NCBI RefSeq assembly: GCF_000245335.1
Contig: NZ_JH600284.1
Coordinates: forward strand, 496,001-560,000
Direction: 5' to 3'
DNA from: Bacillus mojavensis RO-H-1 = KCTC 3706
Lineage (GTDB): Bacteria > Bacillota > Bacilli > Bacillales > Bacillaceae
DNA length: 64,000 nucleotides
The first letter of the stretch is position 1, and each line of letters starts with the position of its first letter. The notes under the pieces are model-generated. The model searched no databases. It saw only the letters and a program-made list of their open reading frames with translations, and was not told the origin of the DNA. Both the position numbers and the translations under genes were made by a program. Below, in pieces: positions 48,646 to 57,653 of the stretch.

Positions 48646-51219
48646 ATGAAAAAGATCAAATGGCTATCAGAACAGCCTAAGCTGAAAAGCGGTGTAACGT
48701 GGGGGGTGCCTTGGAAAAAAGGAGAATTGAAAAAGGGAGACTGTCTGGCGCTTATCAATGCAAAGGGTGAAAGCGGCTATGTGCAAAGCGAGCCGTCGGC
48801 CTATTGGCCGGACGGGAGCATCAAATGGACGAAGCACGCGGCTGTGTTCAGTCAACAAACCGATACAAGCTTTACCCTGCAAAAAGAAGAGACCCAGCCG
48901 CCAGCGAAAAAGCTTATGATCCACGAGTCAAAGAATGCAATCCAAGTGGATACCGGGGCGCTTGTTTGCACTGTGAATAAAATAGGCTCCGACATCATTC
49001 AATCGCTGGTGATGAACGGAAAGCCGATCGCCGCAGGCGGGCGGCTGATCGCAATAAAGGAAACGAGAAAGGAGATGGCGGCAGAAAAGGTTTTTTTTCA
49101 TGAAACATCGGTCAGTCTTATCAAACGTGTGGTCATTGAACAGAGAGGTCCTGTAAAAGCAGTCATCAAGATGGAGGGGGTTCATGTACTCCGAAAGACA
49201 AAAGAAGAGTGGCTGCCCTTTATCATCAGATTCACATTTTATGCCGGGCTTTCAGAGATGAATATCATGCACACTCAGCTGATCGACAGGAATTTCAAAC
49301 GAGAGTTCATCAAAGGGCTTGGCATGCAGTTTGACCTCTTGTTACAGGGAGAGCCGTACAACCGCCATTTCCGTTTTGCGGGGGACAAAAGCGTTTATAA
49401 AGAACCCGCCCAGCTGTTTGGCACCCGCAAATGGAATGAACGGTATCCTCATTATCAGAGGCACATCAACGGCGAATCGATTTCTCCAAGTGAAGAGCAC
49501 AAGGAATGGTTTGCACACGGCGTGCAGAACGCAGTTTGGAATGATATGAAACTCGTACAGGACTCCAGCGATCATTACCGTCTGGCAAAACGGACCGGCA
49601 AGGAATATTCGTGGGTTGACATGCTGCATGGTACGCGGGCGAAGGGGCTTTGCTATGCGGGCGGCGAAAATGGAGGGGTAGCACTCGGCCTGCGGTATTT
49701 TTTTGAAAAATATCCGTCGTCAATTGAGGTAACAGGTCTTGCCGGTGATCAACCGAACATGACCGTCTGGCTCTGGCCGCCAGACGCGGAAGCAATGGAT
49801 TTCAGGCATTATACAGGGAACACCCATGTCGTCAGCGCGTACGAAGGGTTTGATGAGATGCGTTCTGATCCGACAGGCATTGCCAACACAAACGACATCA
49901 GCTTGTCATGCTTCTCTCAGATGCCGTCAGATGACGTGCTGAATGCGTTAGCGGACAAATGGCAGGCACCGCCATTGCTTATTTGTGAGCCGGACGTTTA
50001 TTACGAGTCAAAAGCGCTTGGCGTTTGGAGTGTAATTGATACGGCCGATCCGGCCAAAAAAGAGCTGGAAGAACAGCTGGACGCCGCCTTCTTGTTTTAT
50101 CAAAATGAAGTGGAGCAGCGCAGATGGTACGGGTTCTGGAACTATGGGGACGTCATGCATACGTATGACCCGATCCGGCATATGTGGCGGTATGATCTCG
50201 GCGGATACGCGTGGCAAAATAATGAACTCGTTCCGACCTTATGGCTGTGGCAGGCGTTTTTCCGCTCCGGCAGAGGAGATCTGTTCCGAATGGCTGAAGC
50301 AATGACCCGCCATACAAGTGAAACCGACTGTTTTCATCTCGGAGAATATGCGGGGCTTGGCTCCCGGCATAACGTGGTGCACTGGGGATGCGGCTGCAAG
50401 GAAGCGAGAATCAGCATGGCCGGCCTTTATAAATTCTACTATTATCTGACGGGGGATGAGCGCACGGGAGATCTTTTGACAGAAGTGAAGGACGCCGATG
50501 CCGCCCTAGTGAACACCGATCCGATGCGTGCCTTCTACGAGAAAGGAGAGCACCCGACTCACGTCAGAACGGGGCCGGATTGGGCGGCGTTTTGCTCGAA
50601 CTGGCTGGCGGAATGGGAGCGGACTGAGAATCCTGAATATCTGAGGAAAATCCAAACGGGCATCAGCTGTCTGAAACGCCTGCCGCTTCGCTTATTATCA
50701 GGTCCAACGTTTGAATATGATCCGGCGACGTCTATGCTTCATCACATGGGAGACGGTATCGCGGGCGGCTATCATATGATCATTGCGTTTGGCGCGCCGC
50801 AAGTGTGGATGGAGCTGGCTGAGCTTCTCGATGACCGCGAATGGGAGGAAATGCTGAGTGAATTTGGCGAGTTTTACACATTCAGTGATGAAGAAAAACG
50901 CAAAAAAAGCGGAGGTGTGCTCCATGACGGGCACTTTCACTGGCCAATGTTTGCGGCTGGCATGACAGCCTATGCTGCGAGAAAAAAACAAGACCATCAT
51001 CTCGCCGAAAAAGCGTGGAATCTTTTGCTCGACCATAAACTGAGCCATACGCCGCTTCCGATCAAACCCGTGCCAATCGAGACATGGACTCAGCTTGAAG
51101 AGCTTCCGTGGGTAACGACAAACACTATATCTCAATGGTGTTTAAATGTCATTGCGGCACTTGAATTAATAGGTGAATACCTCCCTGCAAAAAAAGATAC
51201 ATCCTGCAAAAAAGGATAA
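48646..51219 (+). CDS. yetA: YetA, large cytoplasmic protein of the pectin cluster
   Basis: An 857-residue protein with no signal peptide, good ribosome binding site GGAAGGAGAG and start ATG 48646. The N-terminal third is beta-rich (SGYVQSEPSAYWPDGSIKWT); the C-terminal half looks like an (alpha/alpha)-barrel with many aromatic residues (RWYGFWNYGDVMHTYDP, then GCKEARISMAGLYKFYYYLT). This suggests a polysaccharide lyase or hydrolase, but I see no family signature I can name with certainty. Position between yesZ and lplA implies a role in rhamnogalacturonan use. Confidence 0.8.
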   Translation: MKKIKWLSEQPKLKSGVTWGVPWKKGELKKGDCLALINAKGESGYVQSEPSAYWPDGSIKWTKHAAVFSQQTDTSFTLQKEETQPPAKKLMIHESKNAIQVDTGALVCTVNKIGSDIIQSLVMNGKPIAAGGRLIAIKETRKEMAAEKVFFHETSVSLIKRVVIEQRGPVKAVIKMEGVHVLRKTKEEWLPFIIRFTFYAGLSEMNIMHTQLIDRNFKREFIKGLGMQFDLLLQGEPYNRHFRFAGDKSVYKEPAQLFGTRKWNERYPHYQRHINGESISPSEEHKEWFAHGVQNAVWNDMKLVQDSSDHYRLAKRTGKEYSWVDMLHGTRAKGLCYAGGENGGVALGLRYFFEKYPSSIEVTGLAGDQPNMTVWLWPPDAEAMDFRHYTGNTHVVSAYEGFDEMRSDPTGIANTNDISLSCFSQMPSDDVLNALADKWQAPPLLICEPDVYYESKALGVWSVIDTADPAKKELEEQLDAAFLFYQNEVEQRRWYGFWNYGDVMHTYDPIRHMWRYDLGGYAWQNNELVPTLWLWQAFFRSGRGDLFRMAEAMTRHTSETDCFHLGEYAGLGSRHNVVHWGCGCKEARISMAGLYKFYYYLTGDERTGDLLTEVKDADAALVNTDPMRAFYEKGEHPTHVRTGPDWAAFCSNWLAEWERTENPEYLRKIQTGISCLKRLPLRLLSGPTFEYDPATSMLHHMGDGIAGGYHMIIAFGAPQVWMELAELLDDREWEEMLSEFGEFYTFSDEEKRKKSGGVLHDGHFHWPMFAAGMTAYAARKKQDHHLAEKAWNLLLDHKLSHTPLPIKPVPIETWTQLEELPWVTTNTISQWCLNVIAALELIGEYLPAKKDTSCKKG

Positions 51220-51260
51220 CAGCCTTCATTCTATAGGAAAAATGATGCAAAAAATGAAGA

Positions 51261-51290
51261 TTGCAGGAATTTATGTAAGCGCTTTATATT
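51261..51290 (+). promoter_or_regulatory. lplA promoter with cre-like site
   Basis: -35 TTGCAG (51261-51266) and -10 TTATAT/TATATT (51284-51290) bracket ATGTAAGCGCTTTAT (51273-51287), which fits the CcpA consensus except one base. A CcpA dimer here would block polymerase. The rest of the 120-base gap before lplA holds only the ribosome binding region. Confidence 0.6.
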
Positions 51291-51340
51291 AGGGGTGGCA
51301 AAGGTGAAATGAAAAGGAGAAAAAGGGGGACTGACGCATC

Positions 51341-52849
51341 ATGAAAAAAAGAATACGAAAAAAATGGCTCGCTCTACCGCTCGCTGCCATGATGATAGCC
51401 GGGTGCAGCAATTCAGAAACATCCAATTCAGCGAGCGATTCAAAAAACACGATCAACATCATGGCGCCGCTGCTGTCACCGGAAAGCCCGAGTGATAAAA
51501 GCCCATCATTAAAAGCGTTAGAGAAATACACAGGCAAAAATATTAAGGTCACATGGGTGCCTGATTCATCCTACAACGATAAATTTAACATCGTCATGGC
51601 CTCTGGAGAGATGCCTCATGCGATTGTGATTAAAGATAAGTCAGCCGGCTTTATCAAGTCTGTCAAAGCGGGCGCTTTTTGGGAGCTGTCTCCTTATTTA
51701 AAAGACTACAAGAATTTAAGCCAGGCTGATGAAAAGATACTCAAGAACAGCTCAATAAATGGCGAGGTGTACGGGGTCTACAGATCGAGAGACTTGATCA
51801 GAGCCTGTATGATCATCAGAACCGACTGGCTCAAAAACGTCGGGCTCGATATGCCGGAAACGCTAGATGATTTTTATGAAGTGCTGAAAGCCTTTAAGGA
51901 AAAAGATCCTGACGGAAACGGCAAGGACGATACGTACGGCATGGTCGTGCCGAAATGGATGGGGCTTGGCAACGGAAGCCCGTGGGATGTTCTGCAAATT
52001 TGGTTCGGCGCCCCGAATCGCTACGGCGTTGAAAACGGGAAGCTCGTGCCTGATTTTACAACGAAGGAATATATGGAGGCGCTCACCTTCTTTAAGAAGC
52101 TGTATGATGAAGGGTTGATCAACAAGGATTTTGCTGTTATGGATTCGGCGAAGTGGAATGACCCGGTTGTAAAAGGAAAAGCGGGTGTCATCGTTGATAC
52201 AGGCTCCAGAGCGTCGCAAATTCAAAGTGCCATGGAAGAAGCGGATGAGTCGAACAAGGATGTCATTGATATCGTCGGCACAGTAGAAGGACCAAAAGGC
52301 AAGCGCACCTTCCCGACATCAGGATATTCAGGCATGATTGCGATACCAAAATCAAGCGTGAAAACGGAAAAAGAGCTGAAAGAGGTACTGTCCTTCCTTG
52401 ATAAGCTGAACGATAAGGAAGCACAGATTCTGACCAACAACGGAGTGGAGGACCGAAATTATGAGCTGAAGGACGGCGTATTCACCTCTCTTGAAAAAAG
52501 CAACAAATCCCTCCTGTATGAGCATGAAGGCTTGGCCCAGTTCAGCATGTCCATCCCGAAAAGCGGGTACTACATCGAAGATCAGAAAACAAAGCTCTTC
52601 CAGCATCGCAAGGACATCATCACTAAAGGAGAAAAAATAGCCGTCTTTAACCCGGCGGAGTCGCTTGTCTCCGATGTCTATACCCAAAAAGGAGCCCAGC
52701 TTGACAACATCATTCTTGATGCGAGAACGCAATTTATTATCGGAGAAATCGATGAAAAAGGCTTCAAGGATGCGGTGAAGCTTTGGGAAAACAGCGGCGG
52801 CAATGAACTGATGAAGGACTTAAACAAATTGTATCAATCGTCAAAATAA
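51341..52849 (+). CDS. lplA: oligosaccharide-binding lipoprotein LplA
   Basis: A 502-residue lipoprotein of the solute-binding family 1 type. The signal peptide ends in the lipobox MIAGC, Cys22. The mature part contains DPDGNGKDDTYGMVVP, a calcium-loop-like element common in this subfamily. It is the binding component for the LplBC permease and likely takes pectin-derived oligosaccharides, given the neighbouring genes. The ribosome binding site AAGGGGGA precedes ATG 51341 at about 10 bases. Confidence 0.9.
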   Translation: MKKRIRKKWLALPLAAMMIAGCSNSETSNSASDSKNTINIMAPLLSPESPSDKSPSLKALEKYTGKNIKVTWVPDSSYNDKFNIVMASGEMPHAIVIKDKSAGFIKSVKAGAFWELSPYLKDYKNLSQADEKILKNSSINGEVYGVYRSRDLIRACMIIRTDWLKNVGLDMPETLDDFYEVLKAFKEKDPDGNGKDDTYGMVVPKWMGLGNGSPWDVLQIWFGAPNRYGVENGKLVPDFTTKEYMEALTFFKKLYDEGLINKDFAVMDSAKWNDPVVKGKAGVIVDTGSRASQIQSAMEEADESNKDVIDIVGTVEGPKGKRTFPTSGYSGMIAIPKSSVKTEKELKEVLSFLDKLNDKEAQILTNNGVEDRNYELKDGVFTSLEKSNKSLLYEHEGLAQFSMSIPKSGYYIEDQKTKLFQHRKDIITKGEKIAVFNPAESLVSDVYTQKGAQLDNIILDARTQFIIGEIDEKGFKDAVKLWENSGGNELMKDLNKLYQSSK

Positions 52850-52903
52850 ACCGATGCGCCTGCCGTTCAGCGGGCGCGCCGGTAACACGAAAGGAGAACA
52901 GAT

Positions 52904-53860
52904 ATGGAAACGGTGCCGAAGAAGGGAAACGCACCTGTTCTCACCGCTGAGAAAGGCATCAGCTGGATGGCTGCGCTCAAAAGAGACAAATGGCTTTATC
53001 TTCTTCTTATTCCCGGTCTGCTTTATTTTTTGGTTTTCAAATACCTGCCGATGTGGGGCGTTCTCATTGCATTTAAGGATTATTCGCCATATCTAGGCTT
53101 CTGGAAAAGCGAATGGGTCGGTCTTGATTATTTTAAAGACTTTTTTATGAATCCGGATTTTTTCCGGCTGCTGCGCAACACGCTCATGCTGGCAAGCCTT
53201 GATCTGCTCTTTGCCTTTCCTGCGCCGCTCATTTTGGCTTTGCTGTTGAATGAGCTGAGGAAGGCTGTGTATAAAAGGTGCGTTCAGACCCTTATTTACG
53301 TGCCCCATTTTGTCTCATGGACAATCGTGGTCAGCATCACCTTTGTTTTCTTTACAGTCGATACAGGCGTCATCAACAAAATGGTCATGAGCCTGACGGG
53401 GAATCAGGTCTCTTTCTTATCAGACGCTGACTGGTTCCGGCCGATGATTGTCATGCAAAGCATCTGGAAGGAAACAGGCTGGGGAACGATTTTATTTCTT
53501 GCCGCTTTGGCAACGGTGGATCAGGAGCAATATGAGGCGGCGATCATGGATGGGGCCGGCCGGTTCAGGCGGATGTGGCATATTACGCTTCCGGCAATCA
53601 GGAGCACCATCATTGTACTTTTAATTTTACGGATTGGAAGCTTTTTAAATATCGGTTTTGAACAGGTGTATTTGATGACAAACTCGCTCAACCGCAGCGT
53701 GGCCGACATTTTTGACACGTATGTATACATGATGGGGATTACCCAAGGCGCGTACAGCTACAGCACGGCTGTCGGTTTGTTTAAATCGGTTGTCGGGATT
53801 ATCTTAATTTTCGGTGCCAATTACATCGCGAAAAAGTTCGATCAGGAAGGATTGTTTTAG
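52904..53860 (+). CDS. lplB: ABC transporter permease LplB
   Basis: A 318-residue permease with six predicted helices; the first is WLYLLLIPGLLYFLVFKYLP, a hallmark of the LplB/YteP subgroup. The EAA loop is YEAAIMDGAGRFRRMWHITLP. The ribosome binding site AAAGGAGA lies before ATG 52904. Works with LplC and LplA; no dedicated ATPase is present, again pointing to the shared MsmX. Confidence 0.92.
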   Translation: METVPKKGNAPVLTAEKGISWMAALKRDKWLYLLLIPGLLYFLVFKYLPMWGVLIAFKDYSPYLGFWKSEWVGLDYFKDFFMNPDFFRLLRNTLMLASLDLLFAFPAPLILALLLNELRKAVYKRCVQTLIYVPHFVSWTIVVSITFVFFTVDTGVINKMVMSLTGNQVSFLSDADWFRPMIVMQSIWKETGWGTILFLAALATVDQEQYEAAIMDGAGRFRRMWHITLPAIRSTIIVLLILRIGSFLNIGFEQVYLMTNSLNRSVADIFDTYVYMMGITQGAYSYSTAVGLFKSVVGIILIFGANYIAKKFDQEGLF

Positions 53861-53872
53861 AGGAGGGAGAGT

Positions 53873-54760
53873 ATGGCTGACATACACACGATGCACAACA
53901 CAAAAGCCGGACGGGTATTTGACGTCTGCAACATTCTGTTTCTCGGCGGCGTCGGCGCGATTACCATTTTGCCGTTTTTGTATATTATCGCAGGTTCCTT
54001 TGCGACAGAAGCTGAGCTGGCTCAGCGCAGCTTCTTTATTTTCCCGGAAACCTTTACCCTTGACGCTTATCGGTACGTGTTTTCGACACCGACGTTTATC
54101 AGAAGCATGGGCGTATCCATCTTCATCACTGTTGTCGGGACAGCCGTGCAATTGTTTTTCACTTTTACGATGGCGTATCCGCTGGCGAAGCGGCATGTGA
54201 AGGGGCGGAATCTGCTGTTAAACCTGGTGATTTTCTCGATGCTGTTTTCCGGGGGGATGATTCCGACGTACCTTGTCGTCAAATCACTTGGGTTGCTGGA
54301 TTCCTATTGGGCGCTGATTCTGCCGATGGCGATCAATCCGTTTAACCTCATAATTATCAAAAACTTCTTTCAGCAGCTGCCGCGGGAGCTTGAGGAATCA
54401 GCAAAAATTGACGGCTGTTCAGAAATCGGCGTCTTTTGGCGGATCGCCTTGCCGCTGTCAAAGCCGGTCATTGCCACTTTTGCGCTGTTTTATGCTGTCG
54501 GGATTTGGAATGATTTTTTCCATGCTCTCTTATATATCAATGACAGTGCAAAATGGCCGCTGCAAATGGTGCTTCGCCAGGTCACGATTTTATCGGACTT
54601 AACGGCGACCAATGGCGATACGATGCAAAATACCATTCCGCCGGAGCAGGGAATTAAGCTTGCTGTCATCGTCATCGCGACCATACCGATACTGGCGGTT
54701 TATCCATTTTTACAAAAACATTTTGCCAAAGGCATGCTGATCGGTTCTGTGAAAGGCTGA
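53873..54760 (+). CDS. lplC: ABC transporter permease LplC
   Basis: A 295-residue permease with six helices, starting with FDVCNILFLGGVGAITILPF. The EAA loop is EESAKIDGCSEIGVFWRIALP. GAGGAGGGAG before the ATG is a strong ribosome binding site. Second channel subunit with LplB. Confidence 0.92.
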   Translation: MADIHTMHNTKAGRVFDVCNILFLGGVGAITILPFLYIIAGSFATEAELAQRSFFIFPETFTLDAYRYVFSTPTFIRSMGVSIFITVVGTAVQLFFTFTMAYPLAKRHVKGRNLLLNLVIFSMLFSGGMIPTYLVVKSLGLLDSYWALILPMAINPFNLIIIKNFFQQLPRELEESAKIDGCSEIGVFWRIALPLSKPVIATFALFYAVGIWNDFFHALLYINDSAKWPLQMVLRQVTILSDLTATNGDTMQNTIPPEQGIKLAVIVIATIPILAVYPFLQKHFAKGMLIGSVKG

Positions 54761-54768
54761 GAAAGGGA

Positions 54769-56112
54769 GTGTTTCATATCAGTACGTTAGATCAGATCAA
54801 AATCGCGTTTATCGGCGGAGGCTCCCAAGGCTGGGCCCGAAGCTTGATGAGCGATTTGTCCCTTGATGAACGAATGTCAGGCACGGTGGCGCTCTATGAT
54901 CTGAATTTTGAAGCGGCAAAGAAAAATGAAATCATCGGCAATCACAGCGGGGACGGCAGATGGAGGTATGAGGCGGTTTCTACTTTGAAAAAGGTATTAT
55001 CCGGTGCAGATATCATCATTATTTCGATTTTGCCGGGTACCTTGGATGACATGGAATCGGACGTTCATCTGCCTGAGCGATACGGCATCTATCAATCGGT
55101 TGGTGATACTGTCGGACCTGGGGGAATCATGAGAGGTTTGCGGGCCGTTCCGATGTTTGCAGAAATTGCCCGGGCAATAAGAGACTACGCCCCCGAATCA
55201 TGGGTCATCAATTATACAAACCCAATGTCTGTGTGCACGAGAACGCTGTATAAAGTGTTTCCCGGTATAAAAGCGTTCGGCTGCTGCCACGAAGTATTCG
55301 GCACGCAAAAACTGCTGGCGGAGATGGTCACCAATAGGCTTGGACTAGAGGTGAAGCGGCGTGAAGACATTCATGTTCATGTGCTGGGCATTAACCATTT
55401 TACATGGGTGACAGCAGCTTCTTACCGGCATATTGATCTGCTGCCTGTTTTCCATGATTTCTGTGCGCATTATGCCGAATCCGGCTATGAGCTGGAGGGG
55501 GAAAGCTGGAAGGACAGTGTATTTCGCTCTGCACACCGTATTGCATTTGATTTATTTGAAACATACGGTGCCATCCCCGCTGCGGGTGACAGGCATCTGG
55601 CTGAGTTTTTCCCCGCTTGTTATCTCAAACAGCCTGAGACATGGAAGTTTCACCTCACACCCATATCCTTCAGAAAACAGGACAGAGACCGGAAACAAAA
55701 AGAAACGGATTACATGGCACAGCAAAAACGGGGTGTTGAGAGGAAAGCATCAGGAGAAGAGGGCGTGAACATCATGGCGGCACTCCTCGGGCTGGGCGAA
55801 CTTGTAACAAATGTGAATCTGCCGAATCAAGGCCAGGTCGCTCATCTGCCATTAGATGCGATCGTGGAAACAAACGCATTTATTACCCGCAACCGCGTCC
55901 AGCCGATTGTTTCCGGAGCGCTGCCGAAGGGTGTGGAACTGCTGGCGGCACGACACGTATCCAATCAGGAGGCAGTGGCGGAAGCGGGGTTAACAAAGGA
56001 CCGCGGTCTCGCTTTTCAAGCGTTTCTCAATGACCCGCTTGTCACACTCGACCGCCATGATGCGGAGCAGCTTTTTGACGATATGCTGTCAAAGCATCAG
56101 CCGATTTTATAA
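54769..56112 (+). CDS. lplD: GH4-family alpha-galacturonidase LplD
   Basis: A 447-residue NAD- and metal-dependent glycosidase of family 4. The Rossmann motif is IKIAFIGGGSQGWARSL. The metal/substrate Cys-His motif is GCCHEVFG, and GINHFTW is the conserved family segment. It starts at GTG 54769 behind AAAGGGAG. In B. subtilis LplD hydrolyses galacturonate from RG-type disaccharides. The use of an oxidative-elimination mechanism is family knowledge. It ends the lpl unit; no clear terminator follows. Confidence 0.9.
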   Translation: MFHISTLDQIKIAFIGGGSQGWARSLMSDLSLDERMSGTVALYDLNFEAAKKNEIIGNHSGDGRWRYEAVSTLKKVLSGADIIIISILPGTLDDMESDVHLPERYGIYQSVGDTVGPGGIMRGLRAVPMFAEIARAIRDYAPESWVINYTNPMSVCTRTLYKVFPGIKAFGCCHEVFGTQKLLAEMVTNRLGLEVKRREDIHVHVLGINHFTWVTAASYRHIDLLPVFHDFCAHYAESGYELEGESWKDSVFRSAHRIAFDLFETYGAIPAAGDRHLAEFFPACYLKQPETWKFHLTPISFRKQDRDRKQKETDYMAQQKRGVERKASGEEGVNIMAALLGLGELVTNVNLPNQGQVAHLPLDAIVETNAFITRNRVQPIVSGALPKGVELLAARHVSNQEAVAEAGLTKDRGLAFQAFLNDPLVTLDRHDAEQLFDDMLSKHQPIL

Positions 56113-56188
56113 TAGCAGACAGTGACCGTTTAGAAATAATGCAGTTGACCATAATGATAGTAGCTCTTAAGAAGTAGGTGCTATCAAC

Positions 56189-56884
56189 ATGGGAGATTAT
56201 CTCAGTGTAGCGGCAGAATTAGTTTGCGGTTTGGGTATTTTATTTGTCATTTTGAAGTTTCTCGGAAAAACCCAATTCTCTCAAATCACTCCGTTTGACT
56301 TTATTTCTGCTTTGATTTTAGGGGAACTGGTCGGAAATGCAGTGTATGATCATGAAATTAAGATCAAAGAGATCATTTTTGCTTCGCTGCTGTGGGGATT
56401 GCTGATTTATCTGATTGAATTCATTACCCAAAAAATAAAGGGCTCCAGAAAGTTCCTGGAAGGCGAACCGAGTATCGTTATTCATAGAGGGAAGCTGAAA
56501 TATGAGATGCTAAAGAAAAACAAGCTCGATATTAATCAGCTGCAGAGCCTTTTAAGGCAGGCAGGCTGCTTTTCCATACAGGAAGTGGAATATGCCATAT
56601 TAGAAACAAACGGGATGGTCAGCGTTCTTCAGAAATCCGATTTTGGCAATCCGACGAGAAAAGATATGAATCTTCCGCCGCAAGATGTGTCTTTGCCCAC
56701 CACGTTAATTCTTGATGGAGAGATTGTGTATGACAACCTGCAAGAAGCGGGGGTAGACGAACAATGGCTGCGGCAAACGCTGAAAAAGCAGGGAATTGAA
56801 AAGACTGAGGATGTGTTATTTGCTGAATGGCATGCTAATAAACCGCTGTACGCCGTCACATTTGAAGAAAGCAGATTTTCATGA
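56189..56884 (+). CDS. yetF: DUF421 membrane protein YetF
   Basis: A 231-residue protein. Three N-terminal membrane helices (SVAAELVCGLGILFVILKFLG; FDFISALILGELVGNAV; IIFASLLWGLLIYLIEFI) are followed by a cytoplasmic DUF421/DUF1657-type domain that starts at about residue 85 (GEPSIVIHRGKLKYEMLKKN). Relatives such as YetF and YrbG in spores share this layout. The ribosome binding site (AAGTAGGTG) is weak. Function is not known with certainty; spore germination and resistance have been suggested for relatives. Confidence 0.85.
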   Translation: MGDYLSVAAELVCGLGILFVILKFLGKTQFSQITPFDFISALILGELVGNAVYDHEIKIKEIIFASLLWGLLIYLIEFITQKIKGSRKFLEGEPSIVIHRGKLKYEMLKKNKLDINQLQSLLRQAGCFSIQEVEYAILETNGMVSVLQKSDFGNPTRKDMNLPPQDVSLPTTLILDGEIVYDNLQEAGVDEQWLRQTLKKQGIEKTEDVLFAEWHANKPLYAVTFEESRFS

Positions 56885-56919
56885 AAAAAAGAGCTTGCGG
56901 CACAGCCCAAGCTCTTTTT
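56885..56919. terminator. bidirectional terminator between yetF and hmoA
   Basis: AAAAAGAGCTTG and CAAGCTCTTTTT pair across a ten-base loop, with A- and T-runs on the two sides. It serves two convergent genes. Confidence 0.85.
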
Positions 56920-56922
56920 CCG

Positions 56923-57246
56923 TTATTGATGAGTCCCTTGTTTGACAGCTCTCACGTGATACATGCTCACTTCAGTGTTAATCATATAGTCAGGCTTTGG
57001 CTTGCCTTTGTTCGCTTTATGCCCGGCGATATGCGCATCGCTTTTTTCCCACTGCTTCCAGTGATCCTCGGATTCCCAGCAGATCATGACAACGACTTCC
57101 TCATCGCCGCGGCGGACGTTTTTCTCAAGCACGGTCACATCAATTAAGCCTTCCTGTTTTTCAATGATTCCTTCAGCGCTGAAACGTTCAATCACCTGAT
57201 CAGCATGGCCCTCTTTTACCGTCATTTTTCTCAACTGAACAAACAT
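56923..57246 (-). CDS. hmoA: heme-degrading monooxygenase HmoA (YetG)
   Basis: A 107-residue ABM-superfamily monooxygenase of the IsdG-like type. It starts MFVQLRKMTVKEGHADQVIE and contains VMICWESEDHWKQWEKSDAH with the probable heme-ligating His, and ends TEVSMYHVRAVKQG. It releases iron from heme in the cytoplasm. The Fur-box promoter directly upstream explains induction under iron limitation. The ribosome binding site GGGGAGAGA lies upstream of ATG 57246. Confidence 0.9.
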   Translation of the reverse strand: MFVQLRKMTVKEGHADQVIERFSAEGIIEKQEGLIDVTVLEKNVRRGDEEVVVMICWESEDHWKQWEKSDAHIAGHKANKGKPKPDYMINTEVSMYHVRAVKQGTHQ

Positions 57247-57279
57247 TTATCTCTCCCCAATCTCACTCATATATCCGTT

Positions 57280-57309
57280 ATTGTAAATGAAATTCATTCT
57301 CAATGTCAA
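57280..57309 (-). promoter_or_regulatory. hmoA promoter with Fur box
   Basis: On the minus strand, -35 TTGACA (57309-57304), an 18-base spacer and -10 TACAAT (57285-57280). Between them lies TGAGAATGAATTTCA (57302-57288), which matches the 7-1-7 Fur box TGATAATNATTATCA at 12 of 14 positions. A near-ideal iron-repressed promoter. Confidence 0.8.
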
Positions 57310-57359
57310 AAAAAGAGCACGGCGGAGCATTTTCTCCGCAGCCGCACTTATGCTTTCAA

Positions 57360-57559
57360 TCAAAACTCATTGCCGTCCTCGTCCTGAAATTGAACAAAGG
57401 TGTCCCACTCCATTTGGTTCGGCTCACTGAGAAATTCTACACCGTATGCCTTCATTCTATTATATGTACCAAAGATGTCTTCATACTCAAAGAGACCTCC
57501 AGCCAGCTTGCGTTTGGTCCCATCGGATGGTCCGCCACAATGTCGATTTGTTTGATCAT
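57360..57559 (-). pseudogene. yetH: yetH, glyoxalase-fold (VOC) gene with internal deletions
   Basis: It starts normally: ribosome binding site GGAGGTC, then MIKQIDIVADHPMGPNASWL. Comparing with the VOC pattern of YetH, about 24 residues between MIKQID and ADHPMG are missing. A further piece and the frame are lost around LEV; the other frame continues FEYEDIFGTYNRMKAYGVEF to EDGNEF. Only about 65 of about 120 residues remain, so the dioxygenase/bleomycin-resistance fold cannot form. This is a real deletion, not a one-base error. Confidence 0.75.
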
Positions 57560-57653
57560 AGGGAGACCTCCAATTCAATAGATATGTATATCTTAACCTG
57601 TTAAAGCTAAAGGAACACAGAAAAATCAGCCGGAAGAACCGGCTGATTGACCA

